From: a sulfur-oxidizing endosymbiont of Gigantopelta aegis
GTDB taxonomy: Bacteria; Pseudomonadota; Gammaproteobacteria; GRL18
Direction: 5' to 3'
Length of the DNA: 64,000 bases
Assembly (NCBI RefSeq): GCF_016097415.1
Contig: NZ_JAEHGE010000001.1
Span: forward strand, 3,211,157-3,275,156
Within the stretch, counting starts at the first letter, position 1. The number at the start of each line of letters is the position of its first letter. Shown piece by piece: positions 1-9,038 of the stretch. A program made the position numbers and the translations under genes. The notes under the pieces are model-generated. The model had not been told where the DNA came from, searched no databases, and was given only the letters and a program-made list of their open reading frames with translations.

Positions 1-520
1 TACGACGTTTAATTGACTCACTTTGCATACTAATTGCGTCATCAATTATACGTGAGATGTTCACATCACAAAGATCGGCTTTTAAATGTGAATAACGCAT
101 GTGTAAGGCTATGATACTGGCAATATGTTCCTGCTTGTCTCTAATATTTTCTACATCACTGATGTTTTGTGCATATTCTTCTTCTAAACCATCCGGTAAG
201 ACTTTAATGATTTTTAGTAATTTTTGTTTTTCGTCTTCTGCTAGTGGACAATCAGGAATAGCTATTTCTAAGGGTTGTAATATTTTTCTTAGATGATTAC
301 GTAAGGGGCTTTTATCTAAGCGTTGCAAGAGCATCGATACTGCAATTTTTGATGGTGTTAGGGTATTACCAATATTATGTAAAACACCCACTGATAGCTC
401 AGCGATTCCGGCTTCGTATTCTTGTTGTAAAAGCGTATTTTTTGCTTCCTCAAGTTCCATACTTAATTGCTCGACTTGAGTCTTTACGTTTTCATAGTCA
501 CTATTATTTTTATTTTCCAT
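1..520 (-). CDS. Sensor histidine kinase, N-terminal part (cut by window edge)
   Basis: Open frame running off the left edge; it begins at the ATG whose complement is at 518-520 and has no stop within the window. The translation opens with a short acidic coiled-coil-like stretch (MENKNNSDYENVKTQVEQ) followed by GVLHNIGNTLTPSKIAV, an H-box of the LHNIGN type found in the dimerisation/phosphoacceptor region of cytoplasmic histidine kinases. The ATP-binding domain would lie outside the window. No transmembrane segment is visible, so it probably receives its input from a partner protein. It lies 63 bp downstream of, and on the same strand as, the receiver-PAS-kinase gene at 584-2320, so the two are probably co-transcribed. 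The kinase call rests on the H-box only. Confidence 0.7.
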   Translation of the reverse strand, partial: MENKNNSDYENVKTQVEQLSMELEEAKNTLLQQEYEAGIAELSVGVLHNIGNTLTPSKIAVSMLLQRLDKSPLRNHLRKILQPLEIAIPDCPLAEDEKQKLLKIIKVLPDGLEEEYAQNISDVENIRDKQEHIASIIALHMRYSHLKADLCDVNISRIIDDAISMQSESIKRR

Positions 521-583
521 AGTCTTTTTGCTTGCCCATAGTTTCCAAAAATATGAAGATAATAAATCCTATCCTAATGCTAT

Positions 584-2320
584 TTATTTATAATCTATGT
601 TTTTATTCGCATACGGAATTTTAATGGTAAAACAAGTTCCTTTTCCAAGTTCCGATACCACTTGAATCGAACCATTATGATCTTTGGTTACAATAAAATA
701 AGATAACGAAAGCCCAATTCCTGTACCAATACCCACTTCTTTTGTGGTAAAAAAGGGTTCGAAAATTCTTTTTTTATTTTCATCACTGATACCGGGGCCA
801 TTATCTTTTATTTCTATACAAGCATGATTATTTTCCTGATAGAGCCTGATATGAATTTTAGACTGATGTGACTCTGGCATATCTTTCATGGACTGTGCGG
901 CATTTCTTAGCAAGTTCATAATAACCTGTTCCAACTTGGTTTTTTTGCAGGCTATTGCTTCCATTTCAGTATCATATTGAGTCTGTATATCAAAATCTCG
1001 AAAATGATAATTTTTTTTCATATCATAATCATTCATTGATAAATTAATGGCTTCATCAATCAAGTCTGATAATTTTTCTACCATCGTTGAACTACTTTGA
1101 TGGCTGAAGCTGAGCATACTCTTTACTAACTTGGACGTACGACCACCACATTCTCTGATACCATCAAGCAATTGGATGATGCCACGCTGTTGTAGATAGT
1201 CATGAATAATTTCCATCGTGACATTACAGGCTTCTGCTTGTTGTTGATTTTTTTTGTTATCCACTGCAACCCGGTTTGTGATCACCTGAGCATTTTGCAT
1301 AATACTACCCAAGGGGGTATTAATTTCATGTGCCATGCCTGCGGCCAGACCACCGACCATAAGCATTTTATCCGTTTGCAATAAGGCTTCTTCCAACTTA
1401 ACTCTCTCACTAATATCATCAATACGAATAACAGCACTATTCTTTAATATACTGGATTCTTCAGTGATAGAAATAGGATAAATAATAATATCACAGAGAA
1501 TGGATTTATCATGAAAGTGAAAGTTAAATTTTTCTTTTGTTTCAGTCGTAGAACGAATGACAGCACGATAAATCAAGTCATTGATACCTTCTAAAACAGG
1601 TAGAACTTGTTCTATGGGTTGTTTGAACACGCTTTCATAACTGAGTCCTGTAAAAATTTCAGTTTGAGTATTCCAGTGTGTGATCCACCCTTCACCGGTT
1701 ACTCCAATCAACATTGATGGCATTGAGTTAATCATACCATCGAGGTATTTCCTCATTTTCAGGTTTTCATTTAACAGTCTTTTTATTGCACCTTGTTGTT
1801 GCTGTTCTTGTTTATAGAGTTGCCATTTAGTGGTTAGTTGCAGTGCAATTTGCGCCAACTCATCATTATCAAAAGGCTTTCTTAGGTAGAGTAGTTTTTC
1901 TGGATGGCCAATTTTATTGACAATATGACTCCGTGAAACATCAGCATAGGCTGTGACTATGACAATTTCTATATCGGGATCAAGTTCACGTATTTTTTTT
2001 GCTGTTTCGATACCATCCCATCCCGGAGGCATCCTAATATCAATAAAAGCCACTGCATAAAACTGAGATAAGGATTTTTTTTCAAGTACCTCTTTATAGG
2101 CATTTTCACCCTGAGAAAAAAAGCTTAAATCATAATCTGCGATATGATCATTCGGCTTCAGCACATCTTCGTCATTGTCTTTTTCATCAGTATCATCATC
2201 AAAGAGGTCTATTAATTGATTTAAGTCTGTTTTAGGCAGAGGTGCAGGCGTCAGAACTGTTTTATAAGCTGTCCATAATTCATGGTCATCATCAACAACC
2301 AATATTTTCTCTCTAGTCAT
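584..2320 (-). CDS. Receiver-PAS-histidine kinase (hybrid signalling protein)
   Basis: 578 aa soluble signalling protein. Domain order: receiver (about 5-165; acidic pair VVDDD, phosphoacceptor in FIDIRMPPGWDG, VTAY, and K in LRKPF), PAS (about 195-310), HisKA with H-box GMAHEINTPLGS, and HATPase with N-box NLLRNAAQSM, G1 IKDNGPGI and G2 GIGTGIGLSL. All catalytic motifs look intact. The receiver carries an unusual acidic insertion (DLFDDDTDEKDNDEDVL) between its first strand and the phosphoacceptor. The start overlaps the end of the upstream receiver-GGDEF-EAL gene by 8 bp, so translation is probably coupled. The arrangement suggests a phosphorelay in which the N-terminal receiver is controlled by another kinase and feeds the c-di-GMP protein beside it; that link is inference. 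Confidence 0.9.
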   Translation of the reverse strand: MTREKILVVDDDHELWTAYKTVLTPAPLPKTDLNQLIDLFDDDTDEKDNDEDVLKPNDHIADYDLSFFSQGENAYKEVLEKKSLSQFYAVAFIDIRMPPGWDGIETAKKIRELDPDIEIVIVTAYADVSRSHIVNKIGHPEKLLYLRKPFDNDELAQIALQLTTKWQLYKQEQQQQGAIKRLLNENLKMRKYLDGMINSMPSMLIGVTGEGWITHWNTQTEIFTGLSYESVFKQPIEQVLPVLEGINDLIYRAVIRSTTETKEKFNFHFHDKSILCDIIIYPISITEESSILKNSAVIRIDDISERVKLEEALLQTDKMLMVGGLAAGMAHEINTPLGSIMQNAQVITNRVAVDNKKNQQQAEACNVTMEIIHDYLQQRGIIQLLDGIRECGGRTSKLVKSMLSFSHQSSSTMVEKLSDLIDEAINLSMNDYDMKKNYHFRDFDIQTQYDTEMEAIACKKTKLEQVIMNLLRNAAQSMKDMPESHQSKIHIRLYQENNHACIEIKDNGPGISDENKKRIFEPFFTTKEVGIGTGIGLSLSYFIVTKDHNGSIQVVSELGKGTCFTIKIPYANKNIDYK

Positions 2321-4604
2321 GTTCTTGTTGTCGATTGTTTAACATTTCTTTAAACGTCTGAGCATTGACTGCTGGACTATAATAATATCCCTGATATGAG
2401 AGACACCCTTTGGCTTGTAATAGTTCAAGTTCTTCTTTTGATTCCACTCCCTCGGCGATAACATCAAGTTCCAAATGATTGCCCATCGAAATAATCATTT
2501 CCACAATGGCTTCATCATTACTGTCAGTACTAATATCCTTAACAAATGAGCGATCAATTTTTAACTGATCGATGGGTAATTTTGTCAAATAACTCAGCGA
2601 TGAATAGCCTGTACCAAAATCATCCAATGAAAAATTAATCCCCATGATTTTTAGTTGTTGCATTTTTTTGATAATATCATCAATATTTTCAATAACCGTC
2701 CCTTCTGTTAACTCTATCTTCAATAATGAAGGGGGTAATTTAACTTTCTTAATAATTCCTTTTACCAAAGTAACAAAATTTTTATGTCTAAATTGCAATG
2801 GGCTTACATTGACTGCAAATTGATCATTATCGTTTAATAATTTCTGATCGTACCATTGCTTTATTTGCTCTATTGAGGTTTCTAATACCCACTCGCCAAT
2901 ATCTAGAATCAAGCCTGTTTCTTCTGCAATTGGAATAAAATCAGCAGGCGACACCCAACCACGCTCGGGGTGTTGCCAACGCAACAATGCTTCTGCACCG
3001 ATGATTTTATTATCAGCCATCATGACTTGAGGCTGATAGTAAAGCATCATTTCATTTTTTATTAGTGCCTGACGTACATCTTTTTCAATTCTTAAACGTT
3101 CATCTACAGCTTTTTGCATATCTGGCAGATAAAACTGGCAGTCATTGCCTCCTTGAGTTTTAGCGCGGTACATGGCTGTATCAGCATGTTTCAATAAGTC
3201 AGTAGCACTATCGCCATCTTCAGGAAAAAAACTAATGCCAAGGCTGGCAGTCATAAAGTAATCATGTAGTTTAAGCACATAAGGTCGAGATATTACATCA
3301 CTGATTTTTTTCGCTATCATTTGTGCATTCTGTGCTGCAACATCAACAGATTCTTGTTGTTCTAAAAGCAATATCACAAATTCATCACCGCCAATACGGG
3401 CAATCATATCTTCTGAGCGCATTAAGTTTTGCAAGCGCTTACCCACTTGTATTAGTAATTCATCACCAATAATATGACCCAGTGCATCATTGAGATTTTT
3501 AAAACGGTCAAGGTCAACAAATATCAATGCACCATGCCAGCCATGGCGCACAGTAATGGTGATATCTTGTTCTAAACGACGTAATAACATTGAACGATTA
3601 GGTAAACCCGTTAAGGAATCATGATAGGCTAAATATTGAATTTCTTTTTCAGCATCAAACTTTGCCAGTCCCATACTTAAAATATCTGAGATTCTCGACA
3701 TAAAGGACTTTTCATTTTCTTCTACCTGACAATTAGGGGGATAATAAATAATAATCAGAGCAAATACAGCACCTTTTAAATAGGCTGGGGCAACACAAAA
3801 ATGATGTTCAGTCTTATGATTTTCGAGTAAAGATTTCTGTTTGGATGCATGATATTGATGGAATAATTCCTGAGCAAAAGCCGGATTTTTACATTGCTGT
3901 TGATGCGCTTCAGAAAGATGACAACCATAGGCTAATTCCATGGTTTTTTCTTTGTTCGATTGGGTGAATAAAGCCCCTTCAATGCTTTGCTGATTACAGG
4001 AAAATTGCTCCACCATGGCTTTGATTGAAGCTAATAAAAACTCATTTTCATCTTTAGATTGTAAGCTCAACTTTAACAGTTGAGAGACAACTTGTTCTTC
4101 TAAATTTGCTCGTTTTATATGCTTTTGATTGTCCAGCAAGGTGGCATTAACTTGTTTTAATGCCAGGGTTCTTTTTTCAACTTCTTCCTCAAGGTGAGTC
4201 TGATAGTGACGCGTTTTATTTAATAGCTCTACCCGTTCAAGGGCCTTATTAACTGCATACTCTAAAACAGACAGGTCTTCAATCGGCTTGAAGATATAGT
4301 CCCATGCTCCCTGACGCAGGGCTTCTGCTACATCACTGATAACACCTGCACCGGAGATAATTATTATCGGAATTTCAATTTTATGCGCTTTTACCCAACT
4401 CAATACCTCTAAACCCGTCATTTCCGGCATATAGAGATCCATCAGAATCAAGTCTGGCTGATGTTGGAGAATCATCTCTGTACCGATACGACCATTTTCT
4501 GCTTCTTTGATATTAAAATCGCAATCTTCAAGAAAAAAGCGAATACTATCGCGAAAATATTTTTCATCATCTATAAGCAGTATATTCTTATTTTCTATCA
4601 GCAT
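2313..4604 (-). CDS. Response regulator with GGDEF and EAL domains
   Basis: 763 aa. N-terminal receiver (LLIDDEKYFRDS; phosphoacceptor in LILMDLYMPEMTG; K in IFKPIED), a helical linker (about 130-175), a poorly defined GAF-like region (about 175-330), then GGDEF (RIGGDEFVILL with inhibitory RxxD site as RSED) and EAL (EALLRW, NVSPLQF, ELTEG, DDFGTGYSSL, LKIDRSF, AEGVES). Both enzymatic cores keep their catalytic residues, so the protein could make or degrade c-di-GMP under control of phosphorylation. It overlaps the following kinase gene by 8 bp. Upstream, before the IS4 insertion, it would have followed the TPR gene of the TonB2 operon by about 70 bp in the same orientation, so it may once have been transcribed from that operon. 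Confidence 0.93.
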   Translation of the reverse strand: MLIENKNILLIDDEKYFRDSIRFFLEDCDFNIKEAENGRIGTEMILQHQPDLILMDLYMPEMTGLEVLSWVKAHKIEIPIIIISGAGVISDVAEALRQGAWDYIFKPIEDLSVLEYAVNKALERVELLNKTRHYQTHLEEEVEKRTLALKQVNATLLDNQKHIKRANLEEQVVSQLLKLSLQSKDENEFLLASIKAMVEQFSCNQQSIEGALFTQSNKEKTMELAYGCHLSEAHQQQCKNPAFAQELFHQYHASKQKSLLENHKTEHHFCVAPAYLKGAVFALIIIYYPPNCQVEENEKSFMSRISDILSMGLAKFDAEKEIQYLAYHDSLTGLPNRSMLLRRLEQDITITVRHGWHGALIFVDLDRFKNLNDALGHIIGDELLIQVGKRLQNLMRSEDMIARIGGDEFVILLLEQQESVDVAAQNAQMIAKKISDVISRPYVLKLHDYFMTASLGISFFPEDGDSATDLLKHADTAMYRAKTQGGNDCQFYLPDMQKAVDERLRIEKDVRQALIKNEMMLYYQPQVMMADNKIIGAEALLRWQHPERGWVSPADFIPIAEETGLILDIGEWVLETSIEQIKQWYDQKLLNDNDQFAVNVSPLQFRHKNFVTLVKGIIKKVKLPPSLLKIELTEGTVIENIDDIIKKMQQLKIMGINFSLDDFGTGYSSLSYLTKLPIDQLKIDRSFVKDISTDSNDEAIVEMIISMGNHLELDVIAEGVESKEELELLQAKGCLSYQGYYYSPAVNAQTFKEMLNNRQQEHD

Positions 4605-4695
4605 TGCTTAACCCATATCGTCCATTTTTATGCTAAGTTCATATTTTTCAAGTATAGTCACACATTCAATTTCCCACAAGTTTAGTGGGTAATAT

Positions 4696-6030
4696 CTGAG
4701 GGATCCCCACGAATTTTTTAACAAATGTCAACAACTTGTTGCGTAAAATTTGAAATATTTTCAAAAACCATTTTAATTTCCTTCTTTTTAATTTTATACC
4801 GTTTATCTCGAATAATTTGAATCCCAATATAAACGTTAGAAAGCACAGTTCTATGCCTGATTGTATTGGCTTGTAAGTCATAGTGATATTTTTTATTCAC
4901 AGCAACTTTGCCAATACACCAAAGTAAAAACTGTGTCAGTGCTGCGACTAATAATAAATTATTATATCGCTTTGCAGATTTAGATTTTGCTTGTGCAAGA
5001 CCAATACCATACTGTTGATTTTTTGTATCTCTGAAACCTTCTTCAATTTGCATGCGAAATTTATACAGCCTAACGACTTTCTTTGGCTTGTTGATTTCTT
5101 TAGGTAAATGAGAAACTAATAGCCAGGGTTGTTTTGCTTTTTAGAATAGTAAAGGCTCTTTGCATCTTGAGAAATTCCTCCACGTTTTTCTTTTTATGTT
5201 TTCCTTTTCAGTCCCATGAAATAAAGTACCCTCACAAGGAAATGCTGTGCTTTTGCTATAGAAGATCGTACCTAATCCTGTTGGCGTTGTGGTCGCTTGC
5301 TTCATTATAGTAGTACAACCTTCAAATTTTTCACCCTCTAATGAGATCTGTACATTGCCCCGAACTCGACCAACCCAAAACCATCCCTTTGCTTCAATTG
5401 TTTCAAACCAGGGTGTTTTAAAAATTGCATCGGATAAGATAATGGGTTGGCAACCCTCTGGCAATATTGCTTCAAGTTCATCCAGAAAAGTATTATGAAC
5501 CTGAGTATTATTCAATTTCTTTTCTTCGAAACATTCTTCATAAATAGTAAGTGAACGACCACCCATTGGTATGGATATTCTGAGTAGTTGAAAAATTTCA
5601 CTACCTGGTATTGGCGACCAATCAGCTATAAGAACAGGGTGCTTTTGTTCACCAACCAATTGCAATGTCAAATACTGATAGAGATCTTTACGTTCATTGT
5701 GCAGGTGTATATTGCCAATTAATCTGTCCATTCTTTTGATATCATGCTTTGTTTTCGTTTTTGAATGAGCCCTCAAGTTTCTGCCCAAGCCAGTCACTGT
5801 TACCTGATGCTCAGATATTGCTGAATTAACACCTGCGATGAGTGCCTTTAATCTGATTTTATGCATATCAGGGCATGCAGATAATAATTTTTTATGTAAT
5901 AATTGTGTTGCTTTCATGGCGTTCTCCAAATTGCTTTGTGGTGAACTAATTTGATCATAGTTCGCCATGAAAGTCGATCAATTTCTAAAATTTCAACGAG
6001 TTACTAAAAAAATTCGTGGGGATAACTCAG
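4696..6030 (-). mobile_element. IS4-family insertion sequence with 9-bp target duplication
   Basis: A 1335-bp element. Left end at 4696-4719 and right end at 6007-6030 are inverted repeats sharing CTGAG, then ATCCCCACGAATTTTTT, with two mismatches. It is flanked by identical 9-bp direct repeats GGGTAATAT at 4687-4695 and 6031-6039, the duplication length typical of the IS10/IS4 group. The only gene inside is a damaged transposase. Exact target repeats and nearly intact ends indicate a recent insertion. It lies at the 3' end of the TPR gene at 5993-7252. Confidence 0.93.
4718..5968 (-). pseudogene. IS4-family transposase, disrupted
   Basis: A DDE transposase of the IS4 family read from 5968 to 4718 in one frame, interrupted by a TAA at 5141-5143. 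The N-terminal part has the first and second catalytic acids in LIADWSPIPG and LSDAIFKTPWF; the C-terminal part has the IS4 signature Y-x2-R-x3-E-x6-K (YKFRMQIEEGFRDTK). Between about 5185 and 5135 the expected protein (KRGGISQDAKSLYYSKK, then PWLLVSHLP) is read in another frame, so an extra A in the A-run near 5185 is compensated by a missing A near 5135. Together these two indels create the stop. Natural decay or homopolymer sequencing errors both fit. As written the protein would not be functional. Confidence 0.85.
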
Positions 6031-7252
6031 GGGTAATATAGCTAACTTGTTCCAACCAACTATCTGCTTTTTTCTGGTATTTTTTATATCCTAATGCTTT
6101 CTTTAATGCTTGCTGTGCTTTTTTGGGCTCTTTGGCATAGTAAGCACTAATTCCCTGTAGTAAATAAGCATGCCCTTTTGAGCTTAATTTTTTTGTTTGG
6201 GCAAGTTCAAATTTCTCATAGGCCGCTTGCCACTTACCTTGTTCCATTAGTAGGCGTCCTATTTTAAATACATATTGACCATTTTTAGGCTCTAGTTGAG
6301 CAATTTTTTGCAATGTTTTGATTGCCTGATCATATTCCTGAGCCATAATCCAGGCATCCACTAATTTGAGCTGATTTTCTTTATTTGCCTTTATAGCACC
6401 TGATAGTAAACTGGATTGTAATAATTCTGCGGCATGAAATGGTGAATCAACGTATAAATATAAATTAAACAAGCGAAGATAATCTTCCTCCACATTGAGT
6501 ATCTGCTGTTTGTTAGCCAACTCCAGCACTGATAACGCCAGCCTGGGTTGCTGAGTTTGCATATAAAGTCCCGATAATTGCTGCCAGTCTGCTTTATTCG
6601 GTGGATAATTTTTTATTAGAACTTGATACAATTTAATTGCCTGATGATAGTTTTTTTGTTGTAAATATAAAGAAATGGATAATTGATACCAGGATTTTGG
6701 TATTGCCAGTCGGCTCTTTTTCTGTGCTTTAATGGCTTGATTCACATGCTTAATTGCTGACTTATATTGCTTGTCTTGAGAAAATACCGTCGCAGCAAAA
6801 ATATGTTGCTGCACAGTAATTTTTCCCTTGCTTAAAGCCAGCCAGCCCTTTAGTGCTTGTAGACTCTTCTTAAGTTTGTTTTCTTGTAAATACAATTGTG
6901 ACAAATTGTAGCGGATATTACGACTGATAAAATTGGGTAAAACCTTAAGGGCATTGGCTTGTTCTAAATAAGTAATAGCAGAATAATATTGCTCTCTTTG
7001 TATTGCAAGCTGTGCGGCAGTTTGCAAGAAAATTGCCTGAGTATAGGCATTATGCTTACTCGCTAAAAATTGTTCCAGTTGTTTGTTGGCTTGAGTCAGT
7101 TGATTTTTTTCAATCATTTTATGGATTGACTGGAGCTTTTTATAATGGCGTTCCGTTAGCGTGCCACTTGCATAAAGATTGCAAGAAAAAATGATTAGAC
7201 TAATGAGTATGATTAGTGCTTTCAATTGCGCTATGATTCTGTGTATGCTCAT
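5993..7252 (-). CDS. TPR-repeat protein of the TonB2-type operon
   Basis: 419 aa with an N-terminal signal peptide or anchor (hydrophobic IILISLIIFSCNLYAS) followed by helical tetratricopeptide-like repeats to the end. It is probably periplasmic, serving as a scaffold for the TonB machinery; TPR proteins occupy this position in Vibrio/Shewanella-type TonB2 clusters. Its ATG overlaps the tonB stop (ATGA). The C-terminus is altered by the IS4 insertion: after QVSYIT the frame reads PELSPRIFLVTR from the IS end. Removing the IS and one target repeat gives TAT ATT ACC CAC TAA, so the native protein ended QVSYITH. The insertion therefore swaps one residue for twelve and probably leaves the protein functional. 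Confidence 0.85.
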   Translation of the reverse strand: MSIHRIIAQLKALIILISLIIFSCNLYASGTLTERHYKKLQSIHKMIEKNQLTQANKQLEQFLASKHNAYTQAIFLQTAAQLAIQREQYYSAITYLEQANALKVLPNFISRNIRYNLSQLYLQENKLKKSLQALKGWLALSKGKITVQQHIFAATVFSQDKQYKSAIKHVNQAIKAQKKSRLAIPKSWYQLSISLYLQQKNYHQAIKLYQVLIKNYPPNKADWQQLSGLYMQTQQPRLALSVLELANKQQILNVEEDYLRLFNLYLYVDSPFHAAELLQSSLLSGAIKANKENQLKLVDAWIMAQEYDQAIKTLQKIAQLEPKNGQYVFKIGRLLMEQGKWQAAYEKFELAQTKKLSSKGHAYLLQGISAYYAKEPKKAQQALKKALGYKKYQKKADSWLEQVSYITPELSPRIFLVTR

Positions 7253-7950
7253 TTGCTTAGTTTAAAATTAATTTGCTGTTGTGCTGTTCTAGAGACAGCC
7301 TTACCAGCAACTATTTTAGGACGAAAACGCCAGCGTTTCATTGCTTTAATGGCCGCACGATTAAAAATATTTTCAGGTTTTGCTGCTAACACCTTAACGC
7401 TTTCAACTCGTCCCGATTGATTAATTAATATTTCCATTTTCACCCAACCCTCAATACCAATTCTAGCCGCTCGGGAAGGATAAATCGGAGCAATTCGAAC
7501 CAAGGCCACCACTTCTTCATCAAGCATAATTTCGTTGATGATAGATTTATTGATGATAGCTTTGCTCTCATTGCTAATAGGGGTTGCTAAAGTTTGATTC
7601 GGTGTAAAGTCACCTAAATAAAGTGCCTCATTCAGGTTCAGTTGTGTCTTAATTTTTGGCATAGGGGAAACAATAGGCGCAAGTTGTGGTTTCATCACCT
7701 GTAGCGGGGGAAGTTTAGGTGCTGGTGGTCGATTATCAGGCAAGTCGGGTTGTTTGGGAGGCTGCACTTGCTGCGGCTTTTTTTCTGTCGTCTGCTCACG
7801 GATCAGGCGGACAAAATCCAGCCCGTTTAAGCTTATCGTACTCTGTTTTTCTACTTGCTTAAATGTCAGCATTTTTTGCATCACAACAAACAAAAGTAAG
7901 GTAAATAAGGCACCAATAACAAAGGTGCTGAAGTAGCGTATGATTGGCAT
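7249..7950 (-). CDS. tonB: Energy transducer TonB (TonB2 type)
   Basis: 233 aa. One N-terminal transmembrane helix (STFVIGALFTLLLFVVMQK), a proline-rich periplasmic spacer (PPKQPDLPDNRPPAPKLPP), and a TonB C-terminal domain (YPSRAARIGIEGWVKMEI, then AIKAMKRWRFRP). TonB transmits proton-motive force from ExbB/ExbD to outer-membrane receptors for siderophores, haem or other ligands. Gene order DUF3450, TtpC-like, ExbB, ExbD, TonB, TPR matches the TonB2 systems of marine gammaproteobacteria. A 96-bp gap separates it from exbD, holding a short hairpin (GATGGGCACTGCCCACC) that might attenuate or stabilise the transcript. No receptor gene is in the window, so the substrate is unknown. Confidence 0.92.
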   Translation of the reverse strand: MPIIRYFSTFVIGALFTLLLFVVMQKMLTFKQVEKQSTISLNGLDFVRLIREQTTEKKPQQVQPPKQPDLPDNRPPAPKLPPLQVMKPQLAPIVSPMPKIKTQLNLNEALYLGDFTPNQTLATPISNESKAIINKSIINEIMLDEEVVALVRIAPIYPSRAARIGIEGWVKMEILINQSGRVESVKVLAAKPENIFNRAAIKAMKRWRFRPKIVAGKAVSRTAQQQINFKLSK

Positions 7951-8046
7951 AGTTATGTTTTATTAATACAATATATAGGATGGGCACTGCCCACCAAAAG
8001 AGTTAGCGTTAATTATTCATAAACCAAGCACTAAGATGTCAAACAG

Positions 8047-8454
8047 CTAAGGTTTGCTTGCTGCAATGGATATATTACTAATACCCGCCAAACGCACTTG
8101 ATCAATAACTTTAATTAAAACCCCAGTCTGGGCAACCGCATCTGCCTGGATAATCACTGAACCCTCTGGGTTTTGTGCCTTAAGTCGTTCAATGTTCGCT
8201 CTGACTGAGTGTGTTTCTACTTGACGCCTATCAATCCAGATAGTACCTTTTTTGGTAATGGCCACTAAAATGTTGCCCTGTTCATGACGTTCGGCTGTTT
8301 TTGCTGTAGGTCGATTAATTTCAACCCCCGTTTCTTTAACAAATGAGGTGGTGACAATAAAAAAAATCAATAGAATAAATACCATATCAATCATTGGGGT
8401 CAGGTTAATGTTAACCGGACGTTTCATTGGATTGTTGATATGACGTTTTCTCAT
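8047..8454 (-). CDS. exbD: ExbD-family biopolymer transporter
   Basis: 135 aa, the normal ExbD size. A short basic cytoplasmic N-terminus precedes one transmembrane helix, LTPMIDMVFILLIFFIVTT, containing the conserved proton-carrying Asp. A periplasmic domain with the typical alternation follows (TKKGTIWIDRRQV, then VIIQADAVAQTG). ExbD combines with the ExbB-type proteins encoded just upstream to form the proton-driven motor energising TonB. Its start overlaps the exbB stop by 4 bp. The lack of any long N-terminal extension and its position distinguish it from TolR. Confidence 0.93.
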   Translation of the reverse strand: MRKRHINNPMKRPVNINLTPMIDMVFILLIFFIVTTSFVKETGVEINRPTAKTAERHEQGNILVAITKKGTIWIDRRQVETHSVRANIERLKAQNPEGSVIIQADAVAQTGVLIKVIDQVRLAGISNISIAASKP

Positions 8455-9005
8455 TTTTGATCACTTTCCTGGTCGGTCATTTTATCTGTGACTTGCAGCA
8501 TTTTTTGTTCTGCCTGTTGCTGCAACAAACTACTCATAAACAAGCCTGGAATAGCACTTAACAAGCCTGCTAAGGTAGTGATTAAGGCCTTAGAAATACT
8601 GGCGGCTAAAGCTCTGGCATTGCCAGTCCCATAGAGATTTAAAATCTCAAAGGTTTCGATCATTCCGATCACAGTACCCAGTAGCCCTAAAATAGGCAAG
8701 AGTTCAACTGACACATGAATAGTACTAAGATGTTGATTCAGCCGACTATGTAACTTTGCCAAAATCATTGTTTTAATACTCTTGGCATACCATGATTGGT
8801 GCTCTTTTCTTTCCTGCCAGGGACGTAATTTTTGTTCTGCTAACAAGGGGAAATTGTAGCGAAAAAACCAATGGCGCTCTACGACCAACATCCATAAAAC
8901 TATATTAAGAAAAAAAATACTCCATAAGACATAACCACCCGAATACATGAAGTCGAGTAATTGCCAGATTGCATTCTGTGCTAGTTGTAAGTATTCACTC
9001 AGCAT
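8451..9005 (-). CDS. exbB: ExbB-family proton channel (short ExbB2 form)
   Basis: 184 aa with three hydrophobic segments and the MotA/TolQ/ExbB core LLPILGLLGTVIGMIETF, followed by ALITTLAGLLSAIPGLF. Together with ExbD it forms the inner-membrane stator that uses proton flow to drive TonB. It is the shorter of the two ExbB-like proteins in this operon, as in TonB2 systems where ExbB2 pairs with TtpC. The start is 33 bp downstream of the ttpC-like stop and the end overlaps exbD by 4 bp. Confidence 0.92.
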   Translation of the reverse strand: MLSEYLQLAQNAIWQLLDFMYSGGYVLWSIFFLNIVLWMLVVERHWFFRYNFPLLAEQKLRPWQERKEHQSWYAKSIKTMILAKLHSRLNQHLSTIHVSVELLPILGLLGTVIGMIETFEILNLYGTGNARALAASISKALITTLAGLLSAIPGLFMSSLLQQQAEQKMLQVTDKMTDQESDQK

Positions 9006-9038
9006 GGCATCTATTCGTTCCGTATGAATATATCGACA

